From Aliiglaciecola lipolytica E3 (GTDB lineage: Bacteria; Pseudomonadota; Gammaproteobacteria; Enterobacterales; Alteromonadaceae), in assembly GCF_000314975.1 (NCBI RefSeq), contig NZ_BAEN01000014.1, positions 1 to 64,000 of the forward strand: 64,000 nt of DNA, written 5' to 3'. This document shows, one piece after another, positions 25,806-34,689 of this stretch (positions are counted from its first letter, which is position 1; each line of letters starts with the position of its first letter). The position numbers were made by a program, and so were the translations under genes. The notes beneath the pieces were generated by a model. That model was not told the origin of the DNA. It saw only the letters and a list, made by a program, of their open reading frames with translations, and made no database searches.

Positions 25806-28208
25806 CTAATCCAATAACCATTTCATGGTGGGTAAATCTTCACCATTTCGACATTTTTCGATGGCTGAAGGCAGGCGAGTTGCACCATTGTACATATAGC
25901 CACTAAGTTGCTTTGTCGCCACAAAAGGCCGCAATAGTTGCTCGGCGATTTCAAAGCTCGTGCATGCATCGGCTAATCGATCTACATCTCGGTACATGTA
26001 AGCTAAGATCAAATGGGAAAATGCCCAGGTTGAATATTGAGAAGGTTCGGGTTTAGCTTCTGCCAAGCGTTTTTGATCAGCAACTATCTCAATTTGCTGA
26101 GCGATAGCTTGTTCAAAATCGCCCATTTCAGCCAGTAGTTGAGATTTTGCTTCACGCATTTGCATGGCTAGACGAGTGATAGAGGCGTCTCCTTCTTGCA
26201 AGGTTTTTAGCTTTTCAGTGGATGCGGTTGCTTTATCTAAAAATTCAACCGATTGATTTTGATCGTGTAAGTTTGCTGCTGCGCCATACGCGATGTAATT
26301 TGTCCAAGCCAGCAAATAAAGCAGCATGGGATCATTCGGTTGTTCGGCTTCTAATGCACTTAGTTGACTATCTGCTTTACGAAAATTTTCAATTGCTTCC
26401 GCATTATTTCTGTCAATAAAATCAGCCATGGCTAACCAATAGAAGCTGTAGGCTTGATCCTGTTTTGCTATTAGACTTTGCTGCAATGACGGTGGCCATT
26501 GCAGTACATCTTGACTTAGTCGATTAGCGTTTTCTCTTAGATATTGTGAATCACCTGCTTGATCCGCTCGTTCCAGATCTGTATATATCAAGTTTCGACG
26601 GGCTAGATACCATAATTCACCTCTGCCTGATTGCGGAACTGCATCCAATAATTTTCGGGCATTGGAAATTGTTTGTTGCGCAGCGGCTAAATCGCTGTCA
26701 TCGTGAACAAGTATCATTGCTTGTGCGGCCATTAACTCGGCTTGGGTTGCATTTACATCGGGTAAATTGGGGGCCGAATTAGCCAACTCTTGCAACATGA
26801 TCTGGGCTATCGATAAGTTGTCTCGTGAAATATTTACGTCACCTAAATTAGGTTCTGCAGGCACACCAAATATACGCGCTAAACGAATATATCCTTGTGC
26901 GGTTTCTAGTTTAAGTTCAGGAGATGCATTTGGCTGTTTACTTAAATTTGCAAGATATTCTTGTCCTCTATTGGCCAAATCTGCACGTATATTGGTATTC
27001 CCTGCAACACGTTTTAAATCATCATACAGATCGAAAATTTGATACTTTGCTAATGTTCTAACATCGTCAAATCGAGCCTGCGCTTGTTCCAGGTTGTTTT
27101 CAGCCCGTTGATATTGATAAATTGAGGTTCCCCAAGCAGCCAATATCGCCACTACTGCAAACCCTGCAACCAGTGAGGCTTTTGTATGACGCTTAATAAA
27201 CTTAGAAAATTTATAAGTGTTCGATGTAGAATAAGCCGTCACTGGAAATTGATTTAAATAGTTTTCAAGCTCTACGATAAATGCATTAACAGTTTGAAAA
27301 CGAAGTTGTGGGTTGGAGGCTGTCGCTTGAGTTATTATTGCTTTCAATTCTTTAGGAATACGACGCTCTTTAAACATGGCTTCCAGTAACTTACCCAAAG
27401 AGTAAATATCAACTAAGGTGTTATTACCTTCCCCTGTGGCACGTTCGGGTGCAGCGAAGCCTGGTGTGAAACTCATGCTAGCTAAGGAGTTGGAGACGTT
27501 ATCATTTTCGGATTGATTGGATGTGGGTTTGGCGATACCAAAATCAATTAATTTTACATCACCAGCTTTATCAACTAGCACATTTGATGGCGTTAAATCG
27601 CGATGAATAATCAGGTTTTGGTGTGCGTAACGAACAGCTTCACAGGCTTTAATCAACAGTTTGATGCGTTTCGAATCACTTAAATTTTGTTGTTCACACC
27701 ATTTGGTTAACGGCTGTCCGTCAATGAACTCCATTATAAAATAGGGCATATTTTGCGGAGTCTGACCACCATCGTAGAGGCGTGCAATATTAGGATGTAT
27801 GAGTTGCGCTAGGGTTTGTCTCTCGCGTTCAAATCGCTGGATCAGTTGCTCGGATAACACTTTTGTGCGGATGACTTTTATTGCCACATCGTGCTCAAAG
27901 TCACCACTGTCACGTTTCCCTTTGTAAACCGCGCCCATACCACCTTGACCAATTAATTGGGTTATTTTGTAAACCCCAATTTTTTCAGGTATGTCGATCG
28001 ATTCAGAATCAACATCTACCTTTCCGGTGTGCATGACATTTTCTGAGATTGCATCTTTTTCTAATAACTGCAAAACCCGATCTCGGAGTTTAGTATTTGT
28101 TCCTGTTTGTGCAGTAACCCATTCTTTTCGTTGTGTATTGGGAATATCCAATGATGCTTCAAACAGTTGCATTGCTTGTAGTTCGAATTGTGTTGATTCT
28201 GTGGTCAT
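25806..28208 (-). CDS. Membrane Ser/Thr kinase with C-terminal TPR region
   Basis: The 800-residue protein has a cytoplasmic Hanks-type kinase (about 75-310): P-loop LIGQGGMGAVYKGKRD, Lys in VAIKVIRTK, catalytic loop IIHRDLTPSNVLVD, metal motif LIDFGIAK. One membrane span follows (SLVAGFAVVAILAAWGTSIYQ, about 342-362), then some 430 periplasmic residues of helical TPR-like repeats (ELKLETAQGYIRLARIFG, PMLLYLLAWTNYIAYGA). It is divergent from the ECF sigma gene at 28388 across 179 bases. ECF43-type sigma factors are switched on by phosphorylation by a linked kinase (EcfP and PknT in Vibrio parahaemolyticus), so this is likely the activating kinase. Confidence 0.93.
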   Translation of the reverse strand: MTTESTQFELQAMQLFEASLDIPNTQRKEWVTAQTGTNTKLRDRVLQLLEKDAISENVMHTGKVDVDSESIDIPEKIGVYKITQLIGQGGMGAVYKGKRDSGDFEHDVAIKVIRTKVLSEQLIQRFERERQTLAQLIHPNIARLYDGGQTPQNMPYFIMEFIDGQPLTKWCEQQNLSDSKRIKLLIKACEAVRYAHQNLIIHRDLTPSNVLVDKAGDVKLIDFGIAKPTSNQSENDNVSNSLASMSFTPGFAAPERATGEGNNTLVDIYSLGKLLEAMFKERRIPKELKAIITQATASNPQLRFQTVNAFIVELENYLNQFPVTAYSTSNTYKFSKFIKRHTKASLVAGFAVVAILAAWGTSIYQYQRAENNLEQAQARFDDVRTLAKYQIFDLYDDLKRVAGNTNIRADLANRGQEYLANLSKQPNASPELKLETAQGYIRLARIFGVPAEPNLGDVNISRDNLSIAQIMLQELANSAPNLPDVNATQAELMAAQAMILVHDDSDLAAAQQTISNARKLLDAVPQSGRGELWYLARRNLIYTDLERADQAGDSQYLRENANRLSQDVLQWPPSLQQSLIAKQDQAYSFYWLAMADFIDRNNAEAIENFRKADSQLSALEAEQPNDPMLLYLLAWTNYIAYGAAANLHDQNQSVEFLDKATASTEKLKTLQEGDASITRLAMQMREAKSQLLAEMGDFEQAIAQQIEIVADQKRLAEAKPEPSQYSTWAFSHLILAYMYRDVDRLADACTSFEIAEQLLRPFVATKQLSGYMYNGATRLPSAIEKCRNGEDLPTMKWLLD

Positions 28209-28387
28209 GAATTCATCTCAGATAACGGTCAATTGGGTTGTTATTGATGTCAGTTTACATTTTTAATTTAGTATAAACATTCGACATATATTATTGATTT
28301 TATTATTCTAAACTTAGCACATATGGAATATATGCTATTTTGGTTTCGTTGCAATTCGTAGTTAACCAACTGCCTTTTGGGAAAAAT

Positions 28388-28984
28388 ATGTCATTTTCTA
28401 ACACTCACTCTGGTTCTGTCGATCAATTGTTAATTGCCTGGCGACAAGGCGATGTCAATTCGCGAAACATGCTTTTTGACGTGCTATATAATGAACTAAC
28501 CCGACTTTCTGCTTTTTGCCTGCAACGCGAAGGCGGAGTATCTCTATCGGCAGGCGATTTGGTTCACGAAGCAGCTATTCGTCTAGTTAATCTTGAACAA
28601 ATTGAATGGCAAGATAAAGCCCATTTTTTAGCTATTTCTGCACAAATAATGCGTCGTGTTTTAGTCGATCATGCGCGAAAAAAATATGCAGACAAACGTT
28701 CCCATCAAAAAGTGACATTGTTAACCAATCATTCTGCAGATAACGATCGCGATGATACCTTCAGCTTATGTTTATTGGACGAAGCACTTAACAAATTAGC
28801 CGACATTGATAAGACGCGTGCGCAAATTGTTGAAATGCGTTATTTCGGCGGTGTTTCCATTGAGGAAATTGCCGCCGTTATAGGTGCATCTCCTTCAACA
28901 ATCAAGCGCAATTGGCGTGCTTCTCGCGCTTGGTTATTGAGCGAACTTGATATGCAGGAGCAATTACCCGATGCCGAAACGTGA
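28388..28984 (+). CDS. ECF sigma factor (ECF43-like, kinase-linked)
   Basis: The 198-residue protein has sigma region 2 (LIAWRQGDVNSRNMLFDVLY, AHFLAISAQIMRRVLVDHARKK) and region 4 with the HTH (VEMRYFGGVSIEEIAAVIG, SPSTIKRNWRASRAWL). This is the TIGR02999-type layout that accompanies TPR kinases rather than an anti-sigma factor; none is encoded nearby. Start: the ATG at 28388 is preferred to the upstream alternative start at 28340. It should redirect RNA polymerase to a small regulon after kinase input. It ends two bases before the stop of a convergent PEP-CTERM gene; whether that gene is a target is not visible. Confidence 0.9.
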   Translation: MSFSNTHSGSVDQLLIAWRQGDVNSRNMLFDVLYNELTRLSAFCLQREGGVSLSAGDLVHEAAIRLVNLEQIEWQDKAHFLAISAQIMRRVLVDHARKKYADKRSHQKVTLLTNHSADNDRDDTFSLCLLDEALNKLADIDKTRAQIVEMRYFGGVSIEEIAAVIGASPSTIKRNWRASRAWLLSELDMQEQLPDAET

Positions 28985-28986
28985 AG

Positions 28987-29898
28987 TTAAGCGCTAAGCT
29001 GATGTTTCAATTTACGTCGGGTGAACAACAAGGCTATTCCGGAACCAAATAACAACAAAGATTCAGGTTCTGGTATTTGATTTGGGCCCTCATCATCCGC
29101 AGGTAGTTTTGCTAACCCCATAAATTCACCTGAACTTGAATAGGCTTCTACGCCATTAGCAAAGCTCATGTTGAATGACGCTGTGTTCAAAAAATTAGCA
29201 TCATATGACTCTAAACCATCGCCGTATTCTGTACTGACAATCATATTGGTATATGCAAAAATGTCGTACACTTCATAATCTGATGCTATCTCCACAGAGC
29301 CAGAAACACTGGTAAATAGATCGTAGAAACTGCTTTCTGCATCAGCGTCAATCGGATCAAATGCCGAACTGTACTCGTACAAAATAGGAGACGAATCATT
29401 AAAGCCGGGCACAAAATTATTCCACGATACTTCGCCCGCAGGGTAAACCGCGATGCCTACGTCATAAAAAATACCTGGCGATGAATCTACGCCTGGAATC
29501 AATGGTGCTCCTGCAAACACATCTAAGAAACCTTCAATGTCGAAACCTACATCCCAGTTGCTTCCTGCGCCATTTTTAATAGTGACTCTTTCACCAAAAC
29601 TACCAAATGTCTGCAAACCATCCAATGTCGTTCCAAATTCAGAAGAATACATCTTCACCGTACCTTCACTTAAGTTAACGGTGGATTCTGAATATCCTGC
29701 GACACCTTGGCTTAGTTTGACTTCAGTGGCACCATTTTCGGTAATGCCGTCAATTAATTCGCCGGCACTTACCCGCAAAGCTGGTCTAACAAAGTAAGAT
29801 AAGTCATCGACCATAACGATAGACATAGCCGGCTGAATAGCGCATGCAGTAAGTAAAACAGCTCCGCTTGCTTTTATAATGTGTTTTCTAAGTTCCAT
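28987..29898 (-). CDS. PEP-CTERM sorting-domain protein
   Basis: The 303-residue exported protein has a signal peptide (AVLLTACAIQPAMS) and the sorting signal NQIPEPESLLLFGSGIALLFTRRKLK: PEP, hydrophobic span, basic tail. The middle is beta-rich and acidic with repeated Tyr/Ser/Gly/Asp segments and almost no cysteine. Expected to be processed by an exosortase outside this window and displayed on the surface or matrix. No sigma-54 promoter like that of the other PEP-CTERM gene is visible upstream. It converges with the ECF sigma gene with only two bases between the stop codons. Confidence 0.9.
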   Translation of the reverse strand: MELRKHIIKASGAVLLTACAIQPAMSIVMVDDLSYFVRPALRVSAGELIDGITENGATEVKLSQGVAGYSESTVNLSEGTVKMYSSEFGTTLDGLQTFGSFGERVTIKNGAGSNWDVGFDIEGFLDVFAGAPLIPGVDSSPGIFYDVGIAVYPAGEVSWNNFVPGFNDSSPILYEYSSAFDPIDADAESSFYDLFTSVSGSVEIASDYEVYDIFAYTNMIVSTEYGDGLESYDANFLNTASFNMSFANGVEAYSSSGEFMGLAKLPADDEGPNQIPEPESLLLFGSGIALLFTRRKLKHQLSA

Positions 29899-30776
29899 TT
29901 TTCTATCCTATTTAAGATAAGGTTTCATACTCAGTTGTTTTACGGTACCTCTGTGCTAAACAACACAATCCTTTCAACTACATTTAAAAACTGAAAAAAA
30001 CAGCGATCGCATAAACCGCTATTTTAAATAGGCGTAAAAAAATGACTGAGGGGTCAGAAATTAAGCAATTTTGGTTAATTATTTTTGTTTTGTTAAAAAT
30101 AGAGATGAAAAAGAGGTTTTTATGATGCTCTAATTAATTGACATTGAGCACGACTGAGAATCGAATTAACAGCTCAAACTAAAAACACTTCACCGTCGAT
30201 GCGACTTTTTAGTCGCGAGAAAGTAACAGAGGTAGTCGCATTTATATCACCATTTTTGCGCTGCGCTTTTCAGTACTACTATTCTTTACATTTAAAAGAA
30301 AAATAATTTCTGCGAGTCTGCATTTTACTCACCCAAATCCAACTCGAACGCATGCAAGTAAAAATAAGGCCCTCGTCAATTTCCGACCATCCCGCCCTGC
30401 AACAATTGGTTAAAAAGTGATCTAAAAATATCGATGCGGGGTTGCATTAAATGATTAAATGCCTAAAATTTGATCAGTGATAGGTTTTTTAATTTACCGC
30501 TTAAGATATAGGTTTTGTGTTTCCTTCCTGAATTTATCTCGTAGTTGATAGCGAATAATAAGAATAAATACCTCAGTGGTATTGTGATTAATAATTACTA
30601 AATAGCAGTCAAACAAATCTGTTCAAATCGAGATTAACTTGTGTCTTGAGTGGTTTGGGTAGGTTTGTCGATCGTGAGATTTTCTGAAGAGTCCCATCGA
30701 TTGGCAAGTCAATCCGGCTTTTGAAGTAGCAGAGCAATTGATAAATGGATGAGTCAATGTTTACGAGTATACTGAA
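29899..30776. promoter_or_regulatory. Long non-coding region upstream of the injection-system operon
   Basis: These 878 bases hold the leftward promoter of the PEP-CTERM gene and the only room for a promoter of the 28-kb eCIS operon. No open frame over about 60 codons is present. It is AT-rich with runs of A and T, a structured segment at 30200-30240, and a GAGGGGTCAGAAATTA stretch near 30046 that resembles flanks of REP-associated transposases, though no transposase is left. I found no confident sigma-70 or sigma-54 promoter for the eCIS. Confidence 0.5.
30200..30240. other. Alternative hairpin segment
   Basis: TGCGACT (30200-30206) can pair with AGTCGC (30211-30216) over a TTTT loop, or with AGTCGCA (30234-30240) over a 27-base loop. 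The three related arms make two exclusive folds. It may be a small repeated element or an RNA switch; it lies 540 bases before the first eCIS gene. Confidence 0.5.
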
Positions 30777-31385
30777 ATGGCAGATTTTGCATCTGTAGCA
30801 GCAGTCGGCAGCAGTCTAGTTCGCTTTTTAACTCACTGCTTTTCTCAACAGCAGCCAATCCCCGGTGGGTCTAGTACTACTGATACAACGGTTGTGCTTG
30901 CTAGAACTGAAGATCTTAACTTAGAAGATAACCCTCTTATATCGCCCCCTTGCTTATCAATATTTCTCTATCGTGTTGATTTCAATAATACCAGTAGAGC
31001 TGCGTTTTCGGGTAAAGCGCTGGCAAAAGGCAGGGCATATCTACCCTTAGAATTTCACTTTTTAATGATCCCATGGGGAATTACCGCAGACCAAGAATAT
31101 CGCATTCTAGGTAGAACGATGCAGTGTTTTGAAGACAACCCATTATTAACTGGGCCTATGCTCGATCCTGTTACCAACTGGGCAGCTAATGACAGTATCC
31201 AACTGAGTTTAGAGGATTTATCTACAGAAGATTTAATGCGCATTTTTGATTCGCTCCCAGTGGATTACAAATTGTGTGTTCCCTATATGGCAAAAATGCT
31301 TGTTATGCATGGACGTAGACAAGAAGCATTGCGAGAAGTCGGCCTTTCGGAGCAAATCCTTAGTGGTGAGGTGATTCAACCATGA
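30777..31385 (+). CDS. eCIS cap/terminator protein, DUF4255 (Pvc16/Afp16-like)
   Basis: The 202-residue protein matches the DUF4255 family, whose Pvc16/Afp16 members cap the distal end of the sheath-tube. Typical features: N-terminal VAAVGSSLVRFLTHCF, the DPLISPPCLSIFLYRVDFNNTS-like stretch, LPLEFHFLMIPWG followed by EYRILGRTMQ, and a C-terminal YKLCVPYMAKMLVMHGR. It opens the operon rather than closing it as in PVC. The stop overlaps the next start as ATGA. No strong ribosome site precedes the ATG at 30777. Confidence 0.85.
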   Translation: MADFASVAAVGSSLVRFLTHCFSQQQPIPGGSSTTDTTVVLARTEDLNLEDNPLISPPCLSIFLYRVDFNNTSRAAFSGKALAKGRAYLPLEFHFLMIPWGITADQEYRILGRTMQCFEDNPLLTGPMLDPVTNWAANDSIQLSLEDLSTEDLMRIFDSLPVDYKLCVPYMAKMLVMHGRRQEALREVGLSEQILSGEVIQP

Positions 31386-32185
31386 CAACCGCACTCATTG
31401 ATACAGGGATAGTACTAAATAAACGGCTTCTACTTGGCATATTACCTGTTGATGCGTTGACGCGTGAAGATTTACCCTTTGCCATTACTATCGACATTGA
31501 ACAGCCACTGAGTATTAAATTAAGTAAACACAATTCTGGACGATTTTCGCTGGCTTATCACGCCGATCTAACGTCTCCCATACAAATTCGGATTTTCGAT
31601 TTACAACGCCGTTATGTGCCACGCAGATTGTCGATTCCGGTGCAGACATTAGCGCAAATATTAAGTATTGAAACGGCGCAACAAGAAAATTATTTGCAAT
31701 CTCGACAACGATTCCCGGTGTTATTTCCTGGCGCAGCATACCCTATAAACGGACGTGCGACTGGATTGAGGGGCAAGGTGTTGTTCAATGATTTACCCGT
31801 GCGTTGGAGCATTGTAGAGCTTCGATCTGCACAAGACGCAACAATCGTTTTGGCTAGAGCTAGAGGGGACGATCGCGGTGAGTTTTTAATTTTAATTCCC
31901 CCCAATGCCGTTCCTGATGAAAGCTTAAACCAATCAGTTGCCTTTGAAATACTGGTTTATGCGCGAGCGACAGCCTTGCCAGAAACGAATAACCAACCTC
32001 ACGACCCATTGTGGGATTTACCTGTGGAGGTAGTCGTGGATGTTCAGCCCAACGATCCAGTTAGCTCTGGAGAAGCGATACCGCCCGAGTATGTGGCGTC
32101 ACAAACGCCCGTTTCAGTTACCTTTCAATTAAGTCATATGTTATCCAGTCATGATGTTGATGACATCGTTTTTAACCCGCCTTAG
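31382..32185 (+). CDS. eCIS-linked protein of unknown function
   Basis: The 267-residue protein has no signal peptide or membrane span and is beta-rich. It has an N-terminal domain (FAITIDIEQPLSIKLSKHNSG, RIFDLQRRYVPRRLSIPV) and a second carboxypeptidase-regulatory-like domain (AYPINGRATGLRGKVLFND to GDDRGEFLILIPPNA). Such a fold often serves as a structural or carbohydrate-like binding module. It is translationally coupled (ATGA) to the cap gene, so a role at the cap or in sheath assembly is inferred. I do not recognise a PVC counterpart. Confidence 0.55.
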   Translation: MTTALIDTGIVLNKRLLLGILPVDALTREDLPFAITIDIEQPLSIKLSKHNSGRFSLAYHADLTSPIQIRIFDLQRRYVPRRLSIPVQTLAQILSIETAQQENYLQSRQRFPVLFPGAAYPINGRATGLRGKVLFNDLPVRWSIVELRSAQDATIVLARARGDDRGEFLILIPPNAVPDESLNQSVAFEILVYARATALPETNNQPHDPLWDLPVEVVVDVQPNDPVSSGEAIPPEYVASQTPVSVTFQLSHMLSSHDVDDIVFNPP

Positions 32186-32285
32186 GAAGTATGTGAGGGT
32201 AATTTGGTTAGCAGTTTATTGATTAATTTAATTAAGAAAACGTATTAAACATCGGAAATTCCGATAGTAAAGGAGAACAAGAGCC

Positions 32286-34193
32286 ATGCCAGAATATCTA
32301 GCCCCAGGCGTCTTTGTAGAGGAAGTTAGCTTTCGATCTAAATCCATCGAAGGTGTACCAACCAGTACCACTGGATTTGCCGGAATGGCAAAGTGGGGAC
32401 CGGTTTGTTATCGAGAGCAGGGTATACAAGGACCGATAAGTTGTGAACCACGACTTATTACCAGTTTTACCGAGTTTGAACGTGTTTATGGTGCATTGGA
32501 AAATATCCAAATCGATGATGCCGGTGCAACCGTTCCTAGACTTCCTTATCTCGCCCATAGTGCCAGAGCTTTTTTCGAAAACGGTGGCAAGCGATTATAT
32601 GTTTCTCGCGTGTTTGCACCTAACACTGGATTTGATTCTGCTGATTTTGATACTGCAGCTGATGCATGGGGGATCGGTCGGGTTGCCGTTTCGATTACTG
32701 GTAATCCCGATGCCATTTTACAAGCCCGATGGCCCGGCGAAATGGGCAATATGTTCGTTAAAGTGCTAGTCACCCGAAGTAAAAATATTGCTTATGAAAA
32801 CGACGACTTAGGTTTGGTACAAGTGAGAGGGGTACAGGCTGGCGCGGTAGTGGAGGTTACGTCAGCTGCTAATTTACCTGCACCGCTCGGTAATGCGCCA
32901 TTGGACCTTAATAATCTCAGGGTAGTGGCAATCAATTCTGACGGAGTACAAACCTTTATTTCAGGAGCCGATGGCAATCCTGATGCACCAGCAAATGATG
33001 ATGTTATTCAACTCGTGCAACTGCGTTTTCAGGTCACCATGGGTAGTCAAATTAATGAGTATGCTGATTTGGCGACGGATCCTTCACAAAAACGTTATCT
33101 TGGTCGTATTTTCGATATTACAAATCCTGAAGATCCCGATTGCCCGTTTTGGTTTAATTGGCAGCCAACGGCTGGGAACACCATTGCAGCAGCTCAGTTA
33201 GCCGCAGATTTGCGTGGTACTGAAGGTGCTGAAGACGTCTATGGATATCGCTTTGAAGGGGGCAATGACGGTGTGCAAGTTAGCCCTGATGATTTAGCGG
33301 GTAATGCTGCTGATCCAGATGATGCTAGCTTAAAAGCCACTGGCTTAGAAGCGTTAGCGGAAGTGGAAGATATTGCAATTGTAGCCTTGCCTGATTCCGG
33401 AGATATGGGTTCAACGGTCTTGAGCCGTGTGGCAGCGCAAAATCTTGTCTCGCATGCGGAAAGGGCACGCTACCGTATTGCTGTTGTTGATGGACCTATT
33501 AACAGTTCGTTAAATGATATTCGGGATTTTCGCGCGCAATTTGATAGCAAATATGCGGCGATTTATTACCCCTGGATTAATATTTTTGATCCCAATGAGC
33601 GATTTTCCCAAGGCACGCCGCCACGCCAAATAGCGCTTCCCCCTAGCGGTTTTATTACTGGTATTTATGCACGCAATGACATTGAGCGTGGCGTACATAA
33701 AGCGCCGGCCAATGAAGTCATTAGAGGTCTCACGCGTTTTGAATTGAACATCAATAAACCTCGCAACGAAGTGATTAATCCTGAAGGAATCAATGCATTG
33801 CGTTATTTCGAAGGTCGCGGGTTTCGAGTTTGGGGGGCACGCACTATGAGTTCAGATCCTGAGTGGAAATACGTCAATGTGCGTCGCTTATTTATCTTTA
33901 TTGAAAACTCGATTGATCAAAGTAGTCAATGGGCCGTGTTTGAACCTAACAACCGAATCTTGTGGGATAACATCCGGCGTATGGTGGAAGACTTTTTGCT
34001 CGTTTTATGGCGCGATGGTGCGTTATTAGGTGCGAAGCCCGAAGATGCTTTTTTTGTTCGCTGTGATCGCACAACCATGACCCAAAATGATTTAGATAAT
34101 GGACGTTTAGTGTGCTTGATAGGTATTGCGCCGGTGAAACCCGCTGAGTTCGTGATTTTCAGAATTGGTCAATACACCGCTGATGCCAGCTAA
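32286..34193 (+). CDS. eCIS contractile sheath protein 1
   Basis: The 635-residue protein starts MPEYLAPGVFVEEVSFRSKS, the hallmark of phage and eCIS sheath proteins, after a strong AAGGAG site. The conserved C-terminal half has ARYRIAVVDGP, YAAIYYPWINIFDP, GIYARNDIERGVHKAPANE, and LRYFEGRGFRVWGARTMSSDP with WAVFEPN. It is larger than Pvc2 (about 350 residues) owing to a decoration domain at about 130-330. Sheath subunits surround the tube and contract to fire it. Contiguous with tube 1. Confidence 0.96.
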   Translation: MPEYLAPGVFVEEVSFRSKSIEGVPTSTTGFAGMAKWGPVCYREQGIQGPISCEPRLITSFTEFERVYGALENIQIDDAGATVPRLPYLAHSARAFFENGGKRLYVSRVFAPNTGFDSADFDTAADAWGIGRVAVSITGNPDAILQARWPGEMGNMFVKVLVTRSKNIAYENDDLGLVQVRGVQAGAVVEVTSAANLPAPLGNAPLDLNNLRVVAINSDGVQTFISGADGNPDAPANDDVIQLVQLRFQVTMGSQINEYADLATDPSQKRYLGRIFDITNPEDPDCPFWFNWQPTAGNTIAAAQLAADLRGTEGAEDVYGYRFEGGNDGVQVSPDDLAGNAADPDDASLKATGLEALAEVEDIAIVALPDSGDMGSTVLSRVAAQNLVSHAERARYRIAVVDGPINSSLNDIRDFRAQFDSKYAAIYYPWINIFDPNERFSQGTPPRQIALPPSGFITGIYARNDIERGVHKAPANEVIRGLTRFELNINKPRNEVINPEGINALRYFEGRGFRVWGARTMSSDPEWKYVNVRRLFIFIENSIDQSSQWAVFEPNNRILWDNIRRMVEDFLLVLWRDGALLGAKPEDAFFVRCDRTTMTQNDLDNGRLVCLIGIAPVKPAEFVIFRIGQYTADAS

Positions 34194-34213
34194 CTACTAA
34201 GAGGAAAATAGAC

Positions 34214-34663
34214 ATGGCGACATTTAGAGAAGACCCATACAGCGCCTTTAACTTTTTAGTCTCACTCAATGACGGACAGGAATCTGAATTGGTTGGTGGA
34301 TTTTCAGATGTCAGTGGCTTAGGTGTTGAAGTGAGTTATGCCGAATATAGAAACGGCAATGAAAAAGTCAACACGGTTCGCAAAATTGCGAATACCTTCA
34401 AAGTTGACGACATCACCTTAAAACGCGGTTTAATTGGTTCTACTTCACTGTGGGAGTGGTTAAACAACGTTAGTGCCGGCGCACATGAGCCACGCTTGGT
34501 AGTCATTACCTTGTTAGATGAAGCTCGAAATGCGGTAGCTAGTTGGGAGCTTCGTAAAGCGCAACCTAAAAAGTGGACAGGTCCCGCTTTAGCAGCAAAA
34601 GGTGGCGGTGAAGTGGCAATGGAAGAGTTAAGTCTCGTTTGTGAAGGTTGCAAATACAGTTAA
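34214..34663 (+). CDS. eCIS inner tube protein 1 (Pvc1/Afp1-like)
   Basis: The 149-residue protein has the gp19/tube family sequence: DPYSAFNFLVSLNDG, GGFSDVSGLGVEVSYAEYRNG, ITLKRGLIGSTSLWEWLNNV, and the ending AMEELSLVCEGCKYS. These hexameric rings stack as the channel that carries cargo. AAGAGGAAA precedes the ATG. Its order, right after sheath 1, matches sheath/tube pairing in other eCIS. Confidence 0.95.
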   Translation: MATFREDPYSAFNFLVSLNDGQESELVGGFSDVSGLGVEVSYAEYRNGNEKVNTVRKIANTFKVDDITLKRGLIGSTSLWEWLNNVSAGAHEPRLVVITLLDEARNAVASWELRKAQPKKWTGPALAAKGGGEVAMEELSLVCEGCKYS

Positions 34664-34689
34664 TTAAGCGACACGAAGGAATAAGTTCA

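Noticed and set aside
29899-30060. Sigma-54 promoter for the second PEP-CTERM gene
   Set aside because: No GG-N10-GC element close to consensus was found upstream of 29898.
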